Origin: Nocardiopsis ganjiahuensis DSM 45031
GTDB lineage: Bacteria; Actinomycetota; Actinomycetes; Streptosporangiales; Streptosporangiaceae
Length of the DNA: 50,417 nucleotides
Direction: 5' to 3'
NCBI RefSeq assembly: GCF_000341085.1
Contig: NZ_ANBA01000024.1
Span: 1 to 50,417, forward strand
Shown here: positions 8,138 through 14,580 of the stretch, piece after piece
Layout: each line of letters begins with the position of its first letter
Numbering within the stretch: position 1 is the first letter of the stretch
The notes under the pieces: generated by a model
Told to the model about the DNA's origin: nothing
Databases searched by the model: none
The model's input: the letters and a program-made list of their open reading frames with translations, nothing else
Made by a program: the position numbers and the translations under genes

Positions 8138-8227
8138 GTGCTCCCCGCGCACGTAGGGGTGGAGCGAAACCCCGAAGCCCGGACAGCCGGGAGGGCATGA
8201 GAGCCCCAAGCACATGGGGATAGACCG
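8138..8227 (+). CRISPR. Relic CRISPR unit: two decayed repeats and one 32-base spacer
   Basis: Two 29-base segments start exactly 61 bases apart, at 8138 and 8199. The first reads GTGCTCCCCGCGCACG then TAGGGGTGGAGCG; the second reads GAGAGCCCCAAGCACA then TGGGGATAGACCG. Both match the main array's repeat in layout (CCCC and GGGG arms, GGATxGACCG-like ends) but differ at several bases from it and from each other. The intervening 8167-8198 is a 32-base spacer. No third unit is found 61 bases to either side. It lies 1.3 kb past the end of the main array in the same orientation, with the hydrolase gene between. Confidence 0.75.
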
Positions 8228-8292
8228 CCGTTCGGGGTGGGGTGTCGTGGGCGGTCCCGCACTGGCACGTCAACCGGCTCATCGCACAGTAG

Positions 8293-8691
8293 ACCGCTCG
8301 TGTTCTCACCGGCGCCCCACTTCAGGGCACGGTCGGGGAGTCCGCCCACCGCCACCTGGACCGGCCCGCTTGCGTCGGCTACGCGGGCGGGGGCATCACC
8401 ATCCTGCCCAGCGCCACCTACGCGTGGGTGCCTCTGGACCCGCGGTTCGTGGGGTGGGGCCAGGAGAACGAGTCGTGGACGCACGCCCTGACCACCCTGG
8501 CCGGGTCGTGCTGGCGCGGCCGAGCGGACCTGTGGCACCCGCCCCAGGAACGACTCAACACCCGGTGGGGCTCTGCGCGTGGGTGGGCTCTGGCCAGGAG
8601 CTACGAACAGGCCCGACGGCGCCCCGACCAGATGTGTGCGCTCGTTGACGAGACCCGCATACCCCACCCCGCAGGGTTCGGCGGCGACTAA
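8293..8691 (+). pseudogene. 3' fragment of a GT-A-type glycosyltransferase gene
   Basis: The frame is open from just after a TAG at 8290 to the TAA at 8689 (132 codons). It reads CVGYAGGGITILPSATYAWV, then PLDPRFVGWGQENESWTHAL and WRGRADLWHPPQ. This matches the C-terminal half of family-2-like glycosyltransferases, in which a GGxxVxPRxxY segment is followed by DxRFxGWGxEDxxF and then a LWHPPQ/LWHpxH motif. The N-terminal nucleotide-sugar-binding half is missing, and the only possible start (GTG at 8428) would remove more. The usual ED after GWG is EN here. Such short enzymes are common in phage and exopolysaccharide loci. The fragment begins 65 bases after the relic CRISPR repeat. Confidence 0.65.
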
Positions 8692-8697
8692 CCGAGG

Positions 8698-9063
8698 TCA
8701 GCGCGGGGTGGCCGCGATCATGGCGTCGAGAACGGCCCGGGCGTCGTCCAGCTCGGTGATGGACCTGATGATCCGGGTGCGTTCTCGACGCAGATCCGCC
8801 AGGAGGTCCGGACAAGCCGCCGCCAGGCCTTCACCTGTGTCGACCGTGCACGGTAGCACGGTGCGGATGGTGCTGGTGCTGAGCCCTGCGGTGAGCAGGA
8901 TGCGGATGCGTCGCACCCGTTCCACGTCAACGCCGTCGTAGGCGCGGTATCCGCTGGGCCGCCGCTCCGGTTGAAGCAGTCCTCGCTCCTCGTAGTAGCG
9001 CAGAAGACGTTGACTGACACCGGTCCTTCGCGCCAGCTCTCCGATACGGATGGTCGCCTCCAC
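8698..9063 (-). CDS. MerR-family transcriptional regulator
   Basis: A 121-residue product from a GTG at 9063, the only start that keeps the whole HTH. Residues 4-40 form the classic MerR winged helix (RIGELARRTGVSQRLLRYYE, then ERGLLQPERR), followed by the wing (SGYRAYDGVDVERVRRIRIL) and a coiled-coil dimerisation helix up to the end (LRRERTRIIRSITELDDARA). There is no long effector domain and no conserved Cys cluster for metal sensing, so it belongs to the short general MerR group. It faces a divergent NAD(P)-dependent oxidoreductase gene across an 85-base gap that carries a MerR-type promoter, so that gene is its likely target. The start codon abuts the -35 of that promoter. Confidence 0.92.
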   Translation of the reverse strand: MEATIRIGELARRTGVSQRLLRYYEERGLLQPERRPSGYRAYDGVDVERVRRIRILLTAGLSTSTIRTVLPCTVDTGEGLAAACPDLLADLRRERTRIIRSITELDDARAVLDAMIAATPR

Positions 9064-9095
9064 TTGACTCTCACATACGTGTGAAGGTCTAGCTT
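9064..9095 (+). promoter_or_regulatory. MerR-type promoter with operator dyad
   Basis: TTGACT at 9064-9069 and TAGCTT at 9090-9095 are separated by 20 bases, the over-long spacing typical of promoters twisted into activity by MerR proteins. The spacer holds a dyad, TCACA-TACG-TGTGA (9071-9084). The promoter points to the reductase gene at 9149 and starts directly at the merR start codon, so the same protein could also repress itself. Confidence 0.6.
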
Positions 9096-9148
9096 AATCA
9101 CGCGGCGACCGACACATCGGTCGGGTTCCGCGGAGACCGGAGGAGACC

Positions 9149-10021
9149 ATGACCCACGGCGTGAACAATCCCGTGACGATCGTCGGACTGAACGCACGAG
9201 GCGCCGCGCTGGCCCGAGCACTGGCGGTGCACACCCGCGTCACCGTCTGGGACGGGGCCGGCCACCGGTCCGAGGCGCCGCACATCGAGGGGGTCTCCCG
9301 GGCCGGATCAGCAGCGGAGGCGTTCACCGCTTCGCCTCTGGCCGTGCTGTGCGGAGACGACTACGACCACGTCCACCGCGTGCTCGAAACGGCCGAACCG
9401 CATGTCTCCTCAGTGGACGTGGTCAACCTGACCTCGGGGACGGGAGATCAGGCCGAGCAGGTGGCAGCCTGGCTTGGCGCGCGGGGCGTCGACTACCTGG
9501 ACGGTGCCCTGATGGCCCACCCCGAGCACGTCGGAGACCCGGACACAGTGCTGGTCCTCAGCGGATCACGCCCGGTCTTCGACCGCCACGCTGCGGTGCT
9601 CGCGCGCCTGGGCAGCCCGACCTACCTGGGATCGGACCCCGGTGCCGCGGCGCTGTACGACGTAGCGATGCTCAACTTCGCCTGGTCCACGCTGCTCGGC
9701 TTCCTGGAGACAGCCGCCCTACTCGGAACAGCGGGTGTCTCGGCCACGTCCGTGTCGCCGTTGTTGACGCGCTGGCTGTCCGGCACTGTCGCGGAGGTGA
9801 TCACCGGCTACGCCAGCCAGGTCGACGACCGCCGCTACCCGGGAGACCAGGACTGGCTCGAACTGGACGCCCCGCTCATGGACCACCTCGTCGAGGCCGC
9901 GCGGGCCCGTGGTATCGACACCGCTCTGCCCGAACTCATCAGGTCGCTGACCGCGAAGGGTATCGAGGCGGGCCACGGTCGGGCCAGCTTCGCCAGCCTG
10001 GTCGAGGTCCTACGGGTGTGA
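9149..10021 (+). CDS. Imine reductase-like NAD(P)-dependent oxidoreductase
   Basis: A 290-residue product from an ATG with GGAGGAG just upstream. The N-terminal Rossmann start VTIVGLNARGAALARAL replaces the standard GxGxxG with GLNARG, as in the imine-reductase/6-phosphogluconate-dehydrogenase-like group. The middle has GDDYDHVHRVLE and VVNLTSGTGDQAEQVAAWL, and YLDGALMAHP fits the substrate loop of that family (DGAIMxxP). The C-terminal all-helical part (YDVAMLNFAWSTLLGFLETAALLG) forms the dimer and active site. Such enzymes reduce cyclic imines, or 3-hydroxyacid-type substrates in related branches. A MerR gene next to an imine reductase is a common actinobacterial arrangement and suggests ligand-induced expression. 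The substrate is unknown. Confidence 0.82.
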   Translation: MTHGVNNPVTIVGLNARGAALARALAVHTRVTVWDGAGHRSEAPHIEGVSRAGSAAEAFTASPLAVLCGDDYDHVHRVLETAEPHVSSVDVVNLTSGTGDQAEQVAAWLGARGVDYLDGALMAHPEHVGDPDTVLVLSGSRPVFDRHAAVLARLGSPTYLGSDPGAAALYDVAMLNFAWSTLLGFLETAALLGTAGVSATSVSPLLTRWLSGTVAEVITGYASQVDDRRYPGDQDWLELDAPLMDHLVEAARARGIDTALPELIRSLTAKGIEAGHGRASFASLVEVLRV

Positions 10022-10107
10022 CACCGGGGTCTCGCGGGCGAGATGGTCGACTTCCTGCTGGTCTGCGGCTTTGTCCGACGGGTGAGGAAACCACGGGGTG
10101 GTTCGGT

Positions 10108-10341
10108 GTGGCGATCATGGTCGGCGGAGGCATCGCCGTCGCACCCCTGGTCCGCCTGCTCCTGATACGGATGGAAGCGTTTCGGTGGGTGCTGACCTTG
10201 CTGTGCGCGCCGGTGGTGCCGGTGGCCGCGGTGTTTCTGGTGTGGGCGGTCCTGTGGGCCGTCGGCAACGCGGTCATCGGAGAACTGGACAATCCCGTTT
10301 CCTGTCTGCTGGAGACCCTCACCGGAATCGCCGACGACTAG
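10108..10341 (+). CDS. Small membrane protein, unknown
   Basis: A 77-residue product from a GTG at 10108, with a GGGGTGG stretch upstream; an ATG at 10117 is an alternative. Two strongly hydrophobic segments (GGIAVAPLVRLLLI and LLCAPVVPVAAVFLVWAVLWAVG) are followed by a short acidic tail (ELDNPVSCLLETLTGIADD). No family is recognised. It lies 86 bases after the reductase gene on the same strand and could be co-transcribed. The 10342-10543 stretch after it shows no gene. Confidence 0.5.
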   Translation: MAIMVGGGIAVAPLVRLLLIRMEAFRWVLTLLCAPVVPVAAVFLVWAVLWAVGNAVIGELDNPVSCLLETLTGIADD

Positions 10342-10543
10342 TCGTCTTCTTCGGCCAGGTCCAGGCTGCCGACGATCACTCAACCGCGCCGCTCCGAAGG
10401 CACCAGCAGGCCCTGGTCGCCTGGGGCGGCGAGAGCTACGCGCAGGCGGGGATGGTTGGCGCCGCTGCGGAGATCAGGGGCCGCGCGCCCGCTGGGGTTC
10501 GGGGGAGGACCTCAGTGGGCGCGCGGGGTTCGAGGGGTGTCGG

Positions 10544-10771
10544 TTACCGGTTGTGGTTCAGGCCAGCGAGGGCGAGGATCTCGCTGGTGTGGAACCTCTT
10601 GTGTCCGCCCAGGGTGCGGAAGGGGCTCAGGGCCCCTTTCCTGATCCAGCGGCTGACGGTGTGGGAGGAGACCCGGAAGAGCGCGGCGACCTCGGGCTGG
10701 GTCATCGCGGGCCGACCTTCGATGTCCTGAACCGTGAGGCCTGACAAGGGCTGTTCGGGCTGGGAGCTCAC
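10544..10771 (-). CDS. BldC-like excisionase/MerR-type helix-turn-helix protein
   Basis: A 75-residue product from a GTG at 10771 with a perfect AGGAGG upstream. The core (MTQPEVAALFRVSSHTVSRW, then IRKGALSPFRTLGGHKRF) is the single winged-HTH of BldC/excisionase-type proteins; TLGGHKRF is the typical wing. BldC in streptomycetes is a small developmental regulator that binds direct repeats cooperatively. This protein is a relative, not necessarily the orthologue. The gene overlaps the stop of the preceding gene (GTGA), so it is translationally coupled as the last gene of a four-gene operon divergent from an XRE regulator. Confidence 0.85.
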   Translation of the reverse strand: MSSQPEQPLSGLTVQDIEGRPAMTQPEVAALFRVSSHTVSRWIRKGALSPFRTLGGHKRFHTSEILALAGLNHNR

Positions 10772-11190
10772 CGGCCCTCCTTGGCGGCCTGTTCCTGTTC
10801 GCGCTGCTTCTCTTCCTCGATCCTCCGGCGGATGAGCTCGCCCTGGCGGCGGTGGGCGTTCTCCTCCTCGGGGGTCAGCGGCCTGTTGGGGTCGGGCTTG
10901 CGTGGCATGAGGGGCGATCCTTCCTCGGGTGTGAACACACAGGTACGGGTGTGACCGGTAATGGTGGAGGTGCTCCTGGCGATGCCCAGGTGGCGGTGGG
11001 CGAGCCGGCGTAGGAGTTCGGTGCGGGTGGGCGCGGTGATGCGTTCGAAGGGGTCGCCCTCGCCCTGCCAGTTGAGGGGCCGGTAGGCGACGTACTTCTC
11101 GTGGGGCGGGGAGCCCTCGACGGTCATGCACCAGTGCCGGTAGAGCAGGTCGCACAGCACCCGTTCGGGAACAGGCAGTTCCTCACCCAT
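10768..11190 (-). CDS. Hypothetical protein of an HATPase/BldC operon
   Basis: A 140-residue product from the ATG at 11190, with GGAG nine bases upstream. The first two thirds are globular with aromatic and basic residues (VLCDLLYRHWCMTVEGSPPH, then YVAYRPLNWQGEGDPF). The last third is an extremely charged helix (PLTPEEENAHRRQGELIRRR, EEEKQREQEQAAKEGR). No family is recognised. It overlaps the upstream ATPase gene stop (TGATG) and the downstream HTH gene start (GTGA), so all three are translationally coupled. The charged tail may mediate protein contact. Function is unknown. Confidence 0.75.
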   Translation of the reverse strand: MGEELPVPERVLCDLLYRHWCMTVEGSPPHEKYVAYRPLNWQGEGDPFERITAPTRTELLRRLAHRHLGIARSTSTITGHTRTCVFTPEEGSPLMPRKPDPNRPLTPEEENAHRRQGELIRRRIEEEKQREQEQAAKEGR

Positions 11191-11750
11191 CAGTGCTCCT
11201 CCCCGAGCCGGTTCCAGAGGGTGCGGGTCTGGTCGTAGGGCAGGTGGAACCAGACCCTGCGGCTGCGGGTGAGGCCGTTGTCGCCCCAAGAAGCGGACAG
11301 GGCGTTGATCATGGCCAGGCCGCGCCCGCTGGTGGCTTCGGGATTCAGGCCGCGAGAGTCGACCTTGAGGTGCTGGGGCCGGTCGGGGTCGAAGGGACCG
11401 GGCACGCCCTGGTCCTGGCAGGTCAGGCGGAGCCCGTCGCGGCGGCGTTCGCAGGTCAGGGTGTAGTGGCCCAGCGGCAGGCCGGAGCGGGTGTGGGCCA
11501 GGGCGTTGGCGGCCAGCTCGTTGCCGAGCAGGGTGAACAGGTACCGGTAGTCGCGGCCCCGGTGGGCGGCGGCGGTGTCCAGGAAGGCGCGCACCAGCGG
11601 CATGAGGTGGACCGAGGAGGCGAACTCGTAGTGCCGCACCCGGTAGGGGGCCCGCCCGGAGTCGGGGTCGAAGTAGTGCCGCGACCTGGAAGGCACGGTC
11701 TCGATCAGCGGCAGTGTCACCGCAGGCAGCTTCGTCAGCAGGGCGTTCAC
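11190..11750 (-). CDS. HATPase_c ATP-binding protein (anti-sigma/RsbW-like)
   Basis: A 186-residue product. The GHKL ATPase boxes are visible: N-box LGNELAANALAHTRS, G1 box LTCQDQGVPGPF (the Asp that contacts adenine), and G2 box GRGLAMINAL, then SWGDN. There is no phosphoacceptor-His domain, so it is a stand-alone ATP-binding protein of the RsbW/SpoIIAB-like type, abundant in actinomycetes next to XRE-DUF5753 and DUF397 genes. Such proteins may act as serine kinases or anti-sigma factors, but the partner here is not evident. The first 45 residues (VPSRSRHYFDPDSGRAPYRV) precede the fold. The start overlaps the end of the upstream gene by four bases (ATGA). Confidence 0.88.
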   Translation of the reverse strand: MNALLTKLPAVTLPLIETVPSRSRHYFDPDSGRAPYRVRHYEFASSVHLMPLVRAFLDTAAAHRGRDYRYLFTLLGNELAANALAHTRSGLPLGHYTLTCERRRDGLRLTCQDQGVPGPFDPDRPQHLKVDSRGLNPEATSGRGLAMINALSASWGDNGLTRSRRVWFHLPYDQTRTLWNRLGEEH

Positions 11751-12004
11751 AGCATCACCCCCAGCTTGTGCAGCCCGGCCAGGACGGCGCGGAGCACGTC
11801 CAGGGGAGCGGTGTCCAGCGGCCTCCGGGGAGAGGGGACCAGCGGTGGGCGGGGCGAACGCGGCGGGCGCGCGCCCATCGGGGTTCGGGCAGCGGTGGCG
11901 TAGGTGCGTACGCGCCCGGCCCTGCGGGGGCGACGGCGGCGAACGAGTTCGGATGCTCGGTGGCGCACGTAGGCCAGCTCGGACAGGTTCAGGTAACGCG
12001 GCAT
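11747..12004 (-). CDS. Small basic hypothetical protein, first gene of the HATPase operon
   Basis: An 85-residue product with ATG at 12004 and AGGAGT six bases upstream. It begins MPRYLNLSELAYVRHRASEL and is then very rich in Arg and Pro (RRRRPRRAGRVRTYATAART; RPPRSPRPPLVPSPRRP), ending in a short helix (APLDVLRAVLAGLHKLGVML). The basic low-complexity middle suggests disorder or nucleic-acid contact. It overlaps the ATPase gene (ATGA), so it leads the four-gene coupled operon. No family is recognised. Confidence 0.7.
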   Translation of the reverse strand: MPRYLNLSELAYVRHRASELVRRRRPRRAGRVRTYATAARTPMGARPPRSPRPPLVPSPRRPLDTAPLDVLRAVLAGLHKLGVML

Positions 12005-12064
12005 AGCGCGACTCCTGGTGCTCAGGTGCCGGATGGGAGGTCCAGCTGGAATGAATACACGACC

Positions 12065-12113
12065 ATATTGACTGTGTCAGACTGACGCGTCAATAGGGCA
12101 CTGTCAGACTGAC
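12065..12113. promoter_or_regulatory. Overlapping divergent promoters with 12-base direct repeats
   Basis: On the plus strand TTGACT (12068-12073), 17 bases, then CAATAG (12091-12096). On the minus strand TTGACG (12093-12088), 17 bases, then CAATAT (12070-12065). The two face each other and share the same DNA, framed by an ATTGAC/GTCAAT inverted repeat. TGTCAGACTGAC occurs at 12075-12086 and again at 12102-12113 (27-base spacing). One copy lies inside the promoter core, so a protein bound there would affect both operons. The XRE protein encoded 30 bases downstream is the natural candidate binder. Confidence 0.6.
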
Positions 12114-12142
12114 TGAAATGCCCGCATCTGCGTAGGAGCTTT

Positions 12143-13045
12143 ATGATCCAGAAAGCGAAGCACCCCGAACCAGAGAAGGTAGAAGCCCCCGTGGCACCAC
12201 CGAACCAGCCCAGCATCGAGCGGCGCCGTCTGGCTGCGGAGCTGCGTAGTCTGCGCGAGGGCAAAGGGATGACGACCGAGGAGGTCAGGGCCGCACTCGG
12301 ATGGTCATCAGGGCGTCTCAACCACATGGAGGGTGGGCGCCATTCCGTGCCGGACACGTCGGGCCTTCGTGCGCTTCTCGACCTCTATGAAGTCACTGAT
12401 GCCACCCGACGCGAGGCACTGGAAGCGCTCCGTTGGGAGGCCAAGGCTCGGCCATGGTGGCGAGACTACGAGGATGTCCTCACTGATGGGTTCCTCGGCT
12501 GGGAGGCTCGGGCACGGCGCATCTCCGCTTTCCAGCCGATCGTCGTGCCAGGCCTGCTGCAAACTCCCGAGTACGCCGCTGCATCCGCTCGGGCTTCTCT
12601 GGCCCGTACGGAAGAGGAGATTGAACGCATCGTCGCCGCTCGTGTCAAGCGACAGGAACGTGTACTCGGTCGTTCGGATGCGCCGGAGTTTCGATGTGTC
12701 CTCGACGAAGCCGTTCTCCTTCGCCTGGCCGCCCTGCCACCTGAACTGGCACAGGCTCAGCTTCGCCATTTGCTGGACACGGCAACCAATGTGAACACCG
12801 TAAGCCTGCTGGTGCTACCTATGAGCGTTGGTCTGCATGGGTGTCTCCATGGCTCGACCGTGCTGCTGGAGTATGACGACGAGCGGGATCCACCGATCGT
12901 CTACCTCGAAACACGGAGCCGTGGCACTTACGTGACCGGTCCAGCTCAGGTAGCGGACTACCGCCTTGCGCTGGACGACGTCACTGCAGACGCCTTGTCG
13001 AAGAGCGCCAGCATCGACTTGCTCAAGAGCATGATCACTGACTAG
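12143..13045 (+). CDS. XRE-family HTH regulator with DUF5753 domain
   Basis: A 300-residue product with a TAGGAGC ribosome site before the ATG. Residues about 27-80 form the XRE helix-turn-helix (RRRLAAELRSLREGKGMTTE, VRAALGWSSGRLNHMEGG). The rest is a DUF5753 domain, recognisable by RWEAKARPWWRDYEDVL, FQPIVVPGLLQTPEYA, RQERVLGR, FRCVLDEAVLLR and VLPMSVGLHGCLHGSTVLLE. Proteins of this pair-type regulate small downstream DUF397 genes and neighbouring ATPase genes in actinomycetes (WhiJ-like loci). The gene is divergent from the HATPase operon and followed after 11 bases by a DUF397 gene. It probably controls both through the direct repeats in the shared promoter. Confidence 0.93.
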   Translation: MIQKAKHPEPEKVEAPVAPPNQPSIERRRLAAELRSLREGKGMTTEEVRAALGWSSGRLNHMEGGRHSVPDTSGLRALLDLYEVTDATRREALEALRWEAKARPWWRDYEDVLTDGFLGWEARARRISAFQPIVVPGLLQTPEYAAASARASLARTEEEIERIVAARVKRQERVLGRSDAPEFRCVLDEAVLLRLAALPPELAQAQLRHLLDTATNVNTVSLLVLPMSVGLHGCLHGSTVLLEYDDERDPPIVYLETRSRGTYVTGPAQVADYRLALDDVTADALSKSASIDLLKSMITD

Positions 13046-13056
13046 AAGAGGCACCC

Positions 13057-13236
13057 GTGTATTCATCCCGCGAGTTCCACAAGTCCAGCTACAGCCCGAA
13101 CGAGTCAGCGTGCGTCGAGGTTGCGGAGGGTGCAGTCACCGCGGTTCGCGACACCCAGAATCGCGAGAACGGGGCCTTGATGTTTCCCTCTGCTGAATGG
13201 CAGGCGCTGCTCGGTGCCGCTCGGCGCGAAGCTTAG
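13057..13236 (+). CDS. DUF397 protein (59 aa)
   Basis: It starts at GTG 13057 with GAAGAGG seven bases upstream and encodes 59 residues. The DUF397 pattern is complete: FHKSSYSPNESACVEVAEG, VTAVRDTQNRENGALMFPSA and EWQALLGAA. DUF397 proteins are small partners of XRE-DUF5753 regulators, thought to modulate their DNA binding. The 11-base gap to the regulator gene argues for co-transcription. A strong hairpin terminator follows immediately. Confidence 0.93.
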   Translation: MYSSREFHKSSYSPNESACVEVAEGAVTAVRDTQNRENGALMFPSAEWQALLGAARREA

Positions 13237-13247
13237 AGCAGCACATA

Positions 13248-13278
13248 GAAGCCCCCACCCGCAGAGGGTGGGGGCTTC
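13248..13278 (+). terminator. Hairpin terminator after XRE-DUF397 operon
   Basis: A perfect 13-bp stem, GAAGCCCCCACCC (13248-13260) and GGGTGGGGGCTTC (13266-13278), with a 5-base loop, eleven bases after the DUF397 stop. No T tract follows; its last base is the first base of the second copy of the 19-base repeat. Confidence 0.8.
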
Positions 13279-13461
13279 CGTGTATTCATCCCGCGAACAC
13301 TGTACTCCGGTGCCCCCCGGCCGGGAAGTAGACCTCACCGGGCTGCTCGTGGCCGCAGTCGGTCAGACCTCGAGACGTCGTCCCTTGCTTCCGGGGCGTG
13401 GAGGTGGGCAGGAGTGAGCACGAGTCAGTCCGAACCTCTATCCCCAACAAAGGACTCAGAG

Positions 13462-13689
13462 ATGCGTCTCCACACCGCAGACCTCGCCTCCTACAGCAAT
13501 CCGAACAACTGCGTGGAGGTCGCCCAGTTCCGGAAGTCCTCGTACAGCTCCGCCCGTGGACAGGACTGCGTCGAGGTGGCCGACTGCCGGTGCGGTGCCG
13601 CCGTCCGGGACACCCAGAACCGGAACCTCGGTGCTTTGGCCTTCCCCTCCCTGGAGTGGACAGCCCTGCTGACTTCCGTCCGCACTTGA
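13462..13689 (+). CDS. DUF397 protein with duplicated N-terminal motif
   Basis: A 75-residue product from ATG 13462, with AAGGA eight bases upstream; an in-frame GTG at 13414 is possible but has a weaker site. A complete DUF397 unit is visible (FRKSSYSSARGQDCVEVADC, RDTQNRNLGALAFPSLEWTALL). It is preceded by a second partial copy of the start of the domain (ASYSNPNNCVEVAQ), so SYS...CVEVA occurs twice. This internal repeat is not typical of DUF397 proteins, which are about 60 residues. The gene lies beyond the terminator of the XRE-DUF397 operon with its own upstream space, so it may be expressed separately. It probably partners an XRE-DUF5753 regulator. Confidence 0.88.
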   Translation: MRLHTADLASYSNPNNCVEVAQFRKSSYSSARGQDCVEVADCRCGAAVRDTQNRNLGALAFPSLEWTALLTSVRT

Positions 13690-13818
13690 ACCCAGGCCGC
13701 ATCTGGCCTGGTCGAACACCCCGGGTTCCCGGTATCCGGGGCCAGGTCCGAGGTAGAGCACAGCGAAAGCGACGGCACCGCGCCTCGGCAGCGGTCCGTC
13801 ACCCTGGTGAGCCGCTGA

Positions 13819-13968
13819 CTACATCGAGAAGAAGGCCACCACTGCCACCACGGTCACGGTGACGAAGGCGACCAGCGCGAGCAGCGCGTTGGTCTTGAAA
13901 CGCTCCTCGTCCCCGGGCGAGAACGGGCCGAGGTCGGTCTGGTCGTCGATCTGGGAGGTGTCGTTCAT
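13819..13968 (-). CDS. Small single-helix membrane protein (49 aa)
   Basis: A 49-residue product from ATG 13968, preceded by AGGATGGGGGG. A hydrophilic acidic N-terminus (NDTSQIDDQTDLGPFSPGDE) is followed by basic residues and one long hydrophobic helix (NALLALVAFVTVTVVAVVAF) that runs almost to the C-terminus, the layout of a tail-anchored or single-pass protein. No family is recognised. It is convergent with the DUF397 gene and divergent from the oxidoreductase at 14104. Confidence 0.6.
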   Translation of the reverse strand: MNDTSQIDDQTDLGPFSPGDEERFKTNALLALVAFVTVTVVAVVAFFSM

Positions 13969-14103
13969 ACCCCCCATCCTGCCGTCTCCGGAGGCCCCGC
14001 ACCAAGTGGGTCCGGGACGACCCGTGGTGCGGAAGGCCCCACTCGCGTAGCGTTTGCGTCAACGGCTGCCCCGAAGGGTGTCCCGAACGAAGGCGGCCAC
14101 GCG

Positions 14104-14580
14104 ATGGGTACGACCGAACACCCTCCGGCACGACTCCCGCCCCGGTGGTTCATCCGCGCCTTCTGGACAGCCCACCGGGCACTGTGCCGGATCACGGGCG
14201 CCCGCGCGGGCCTGTCCCGACCGAAGCCGGGCAGGTACGGCATGCTGCGCCTGCACACCGTCGGCCGACGCACCGGCAGGGAACGCGCGGTCGTCCTCGC
14301 CTACTTCGAGGACGGCCCGAACCTGGTGCTCCTCGCGATGAACGGCTGGGGCGACCCGCCACCCGCGTGGTGGCTGAACGTGCAGGCCAGGCCCGAGGCC
14401 GAGATCGACCTGGTGGGCGGCAGACGTGCCGTGCGGGCGCGTGAGGCCGGGGGAGGGGAGCGGGACCGGCTGTGGGCGCGGTGGGGTCAGGAGTTCTCCA
14501 AGAACCCCGAAGAACTCGACGCGCTGGCCGGGCTGAGATCACGGCAGACCCCCGTGGTCGTCCTCGAACCGACCGAATAG
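14104..14580 (+). CDS. F420H2-dependent quinone reductase-like oxidoreductase (Ddn/DUF385 family)
   Basis: A 158-residue product of the split beta-barrel family that binds deazaflavin F420 or flavin. Typical features are an amphipathic N-terminal helix (PPRWFIRAFWTAHRALCRIT), the strand-turn GMLRLHTVGRRTGRERAVVL, and the GDPPPAWWLNVQARPEAEI segment, which corresponds to the NP.WWxNLxAxP motif of the Ddn family (Ddn activates nitroimidazoles in mycobacteria). RQTPVVVLEPTE is the C-terminal strand. The family reduces quinones or xenobiotics. No operon partner is evident. A second, more divergent family member is encoded at 31471. Confidence 0.88.
   Translation: MGTTEHPPARLPPRWFIRAFWTAHRALCRITGARAGLSRPKPGRYGMLRLHTVGRRTGRERAVVLAYFEDGPNLVLLAMNGWGDPPPAWWLNVQARPEAEIDLVGGRRAVRAREAGGGERDRLWARWGQEFSKNPEELDALAGLRSRQTPVVVLEPTE

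Larger units (their letters stand above)
13055..13296 (+). repeat. 19-base direct repeat flanking the first DUF397 gene
   Basis: CCGTGTATTCATCCCGCGA occurs at 13055-13073, spanning the DUF397 start codon and first codons, and again at 13278-13296, just after the terminator stem. The second copy is followed by unrelated sequence and has no open DUF397 frame. This looks like the trace of a duplication of a DUF397 gene or of a recombination event between tandem copies. Confidence 0.85.
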
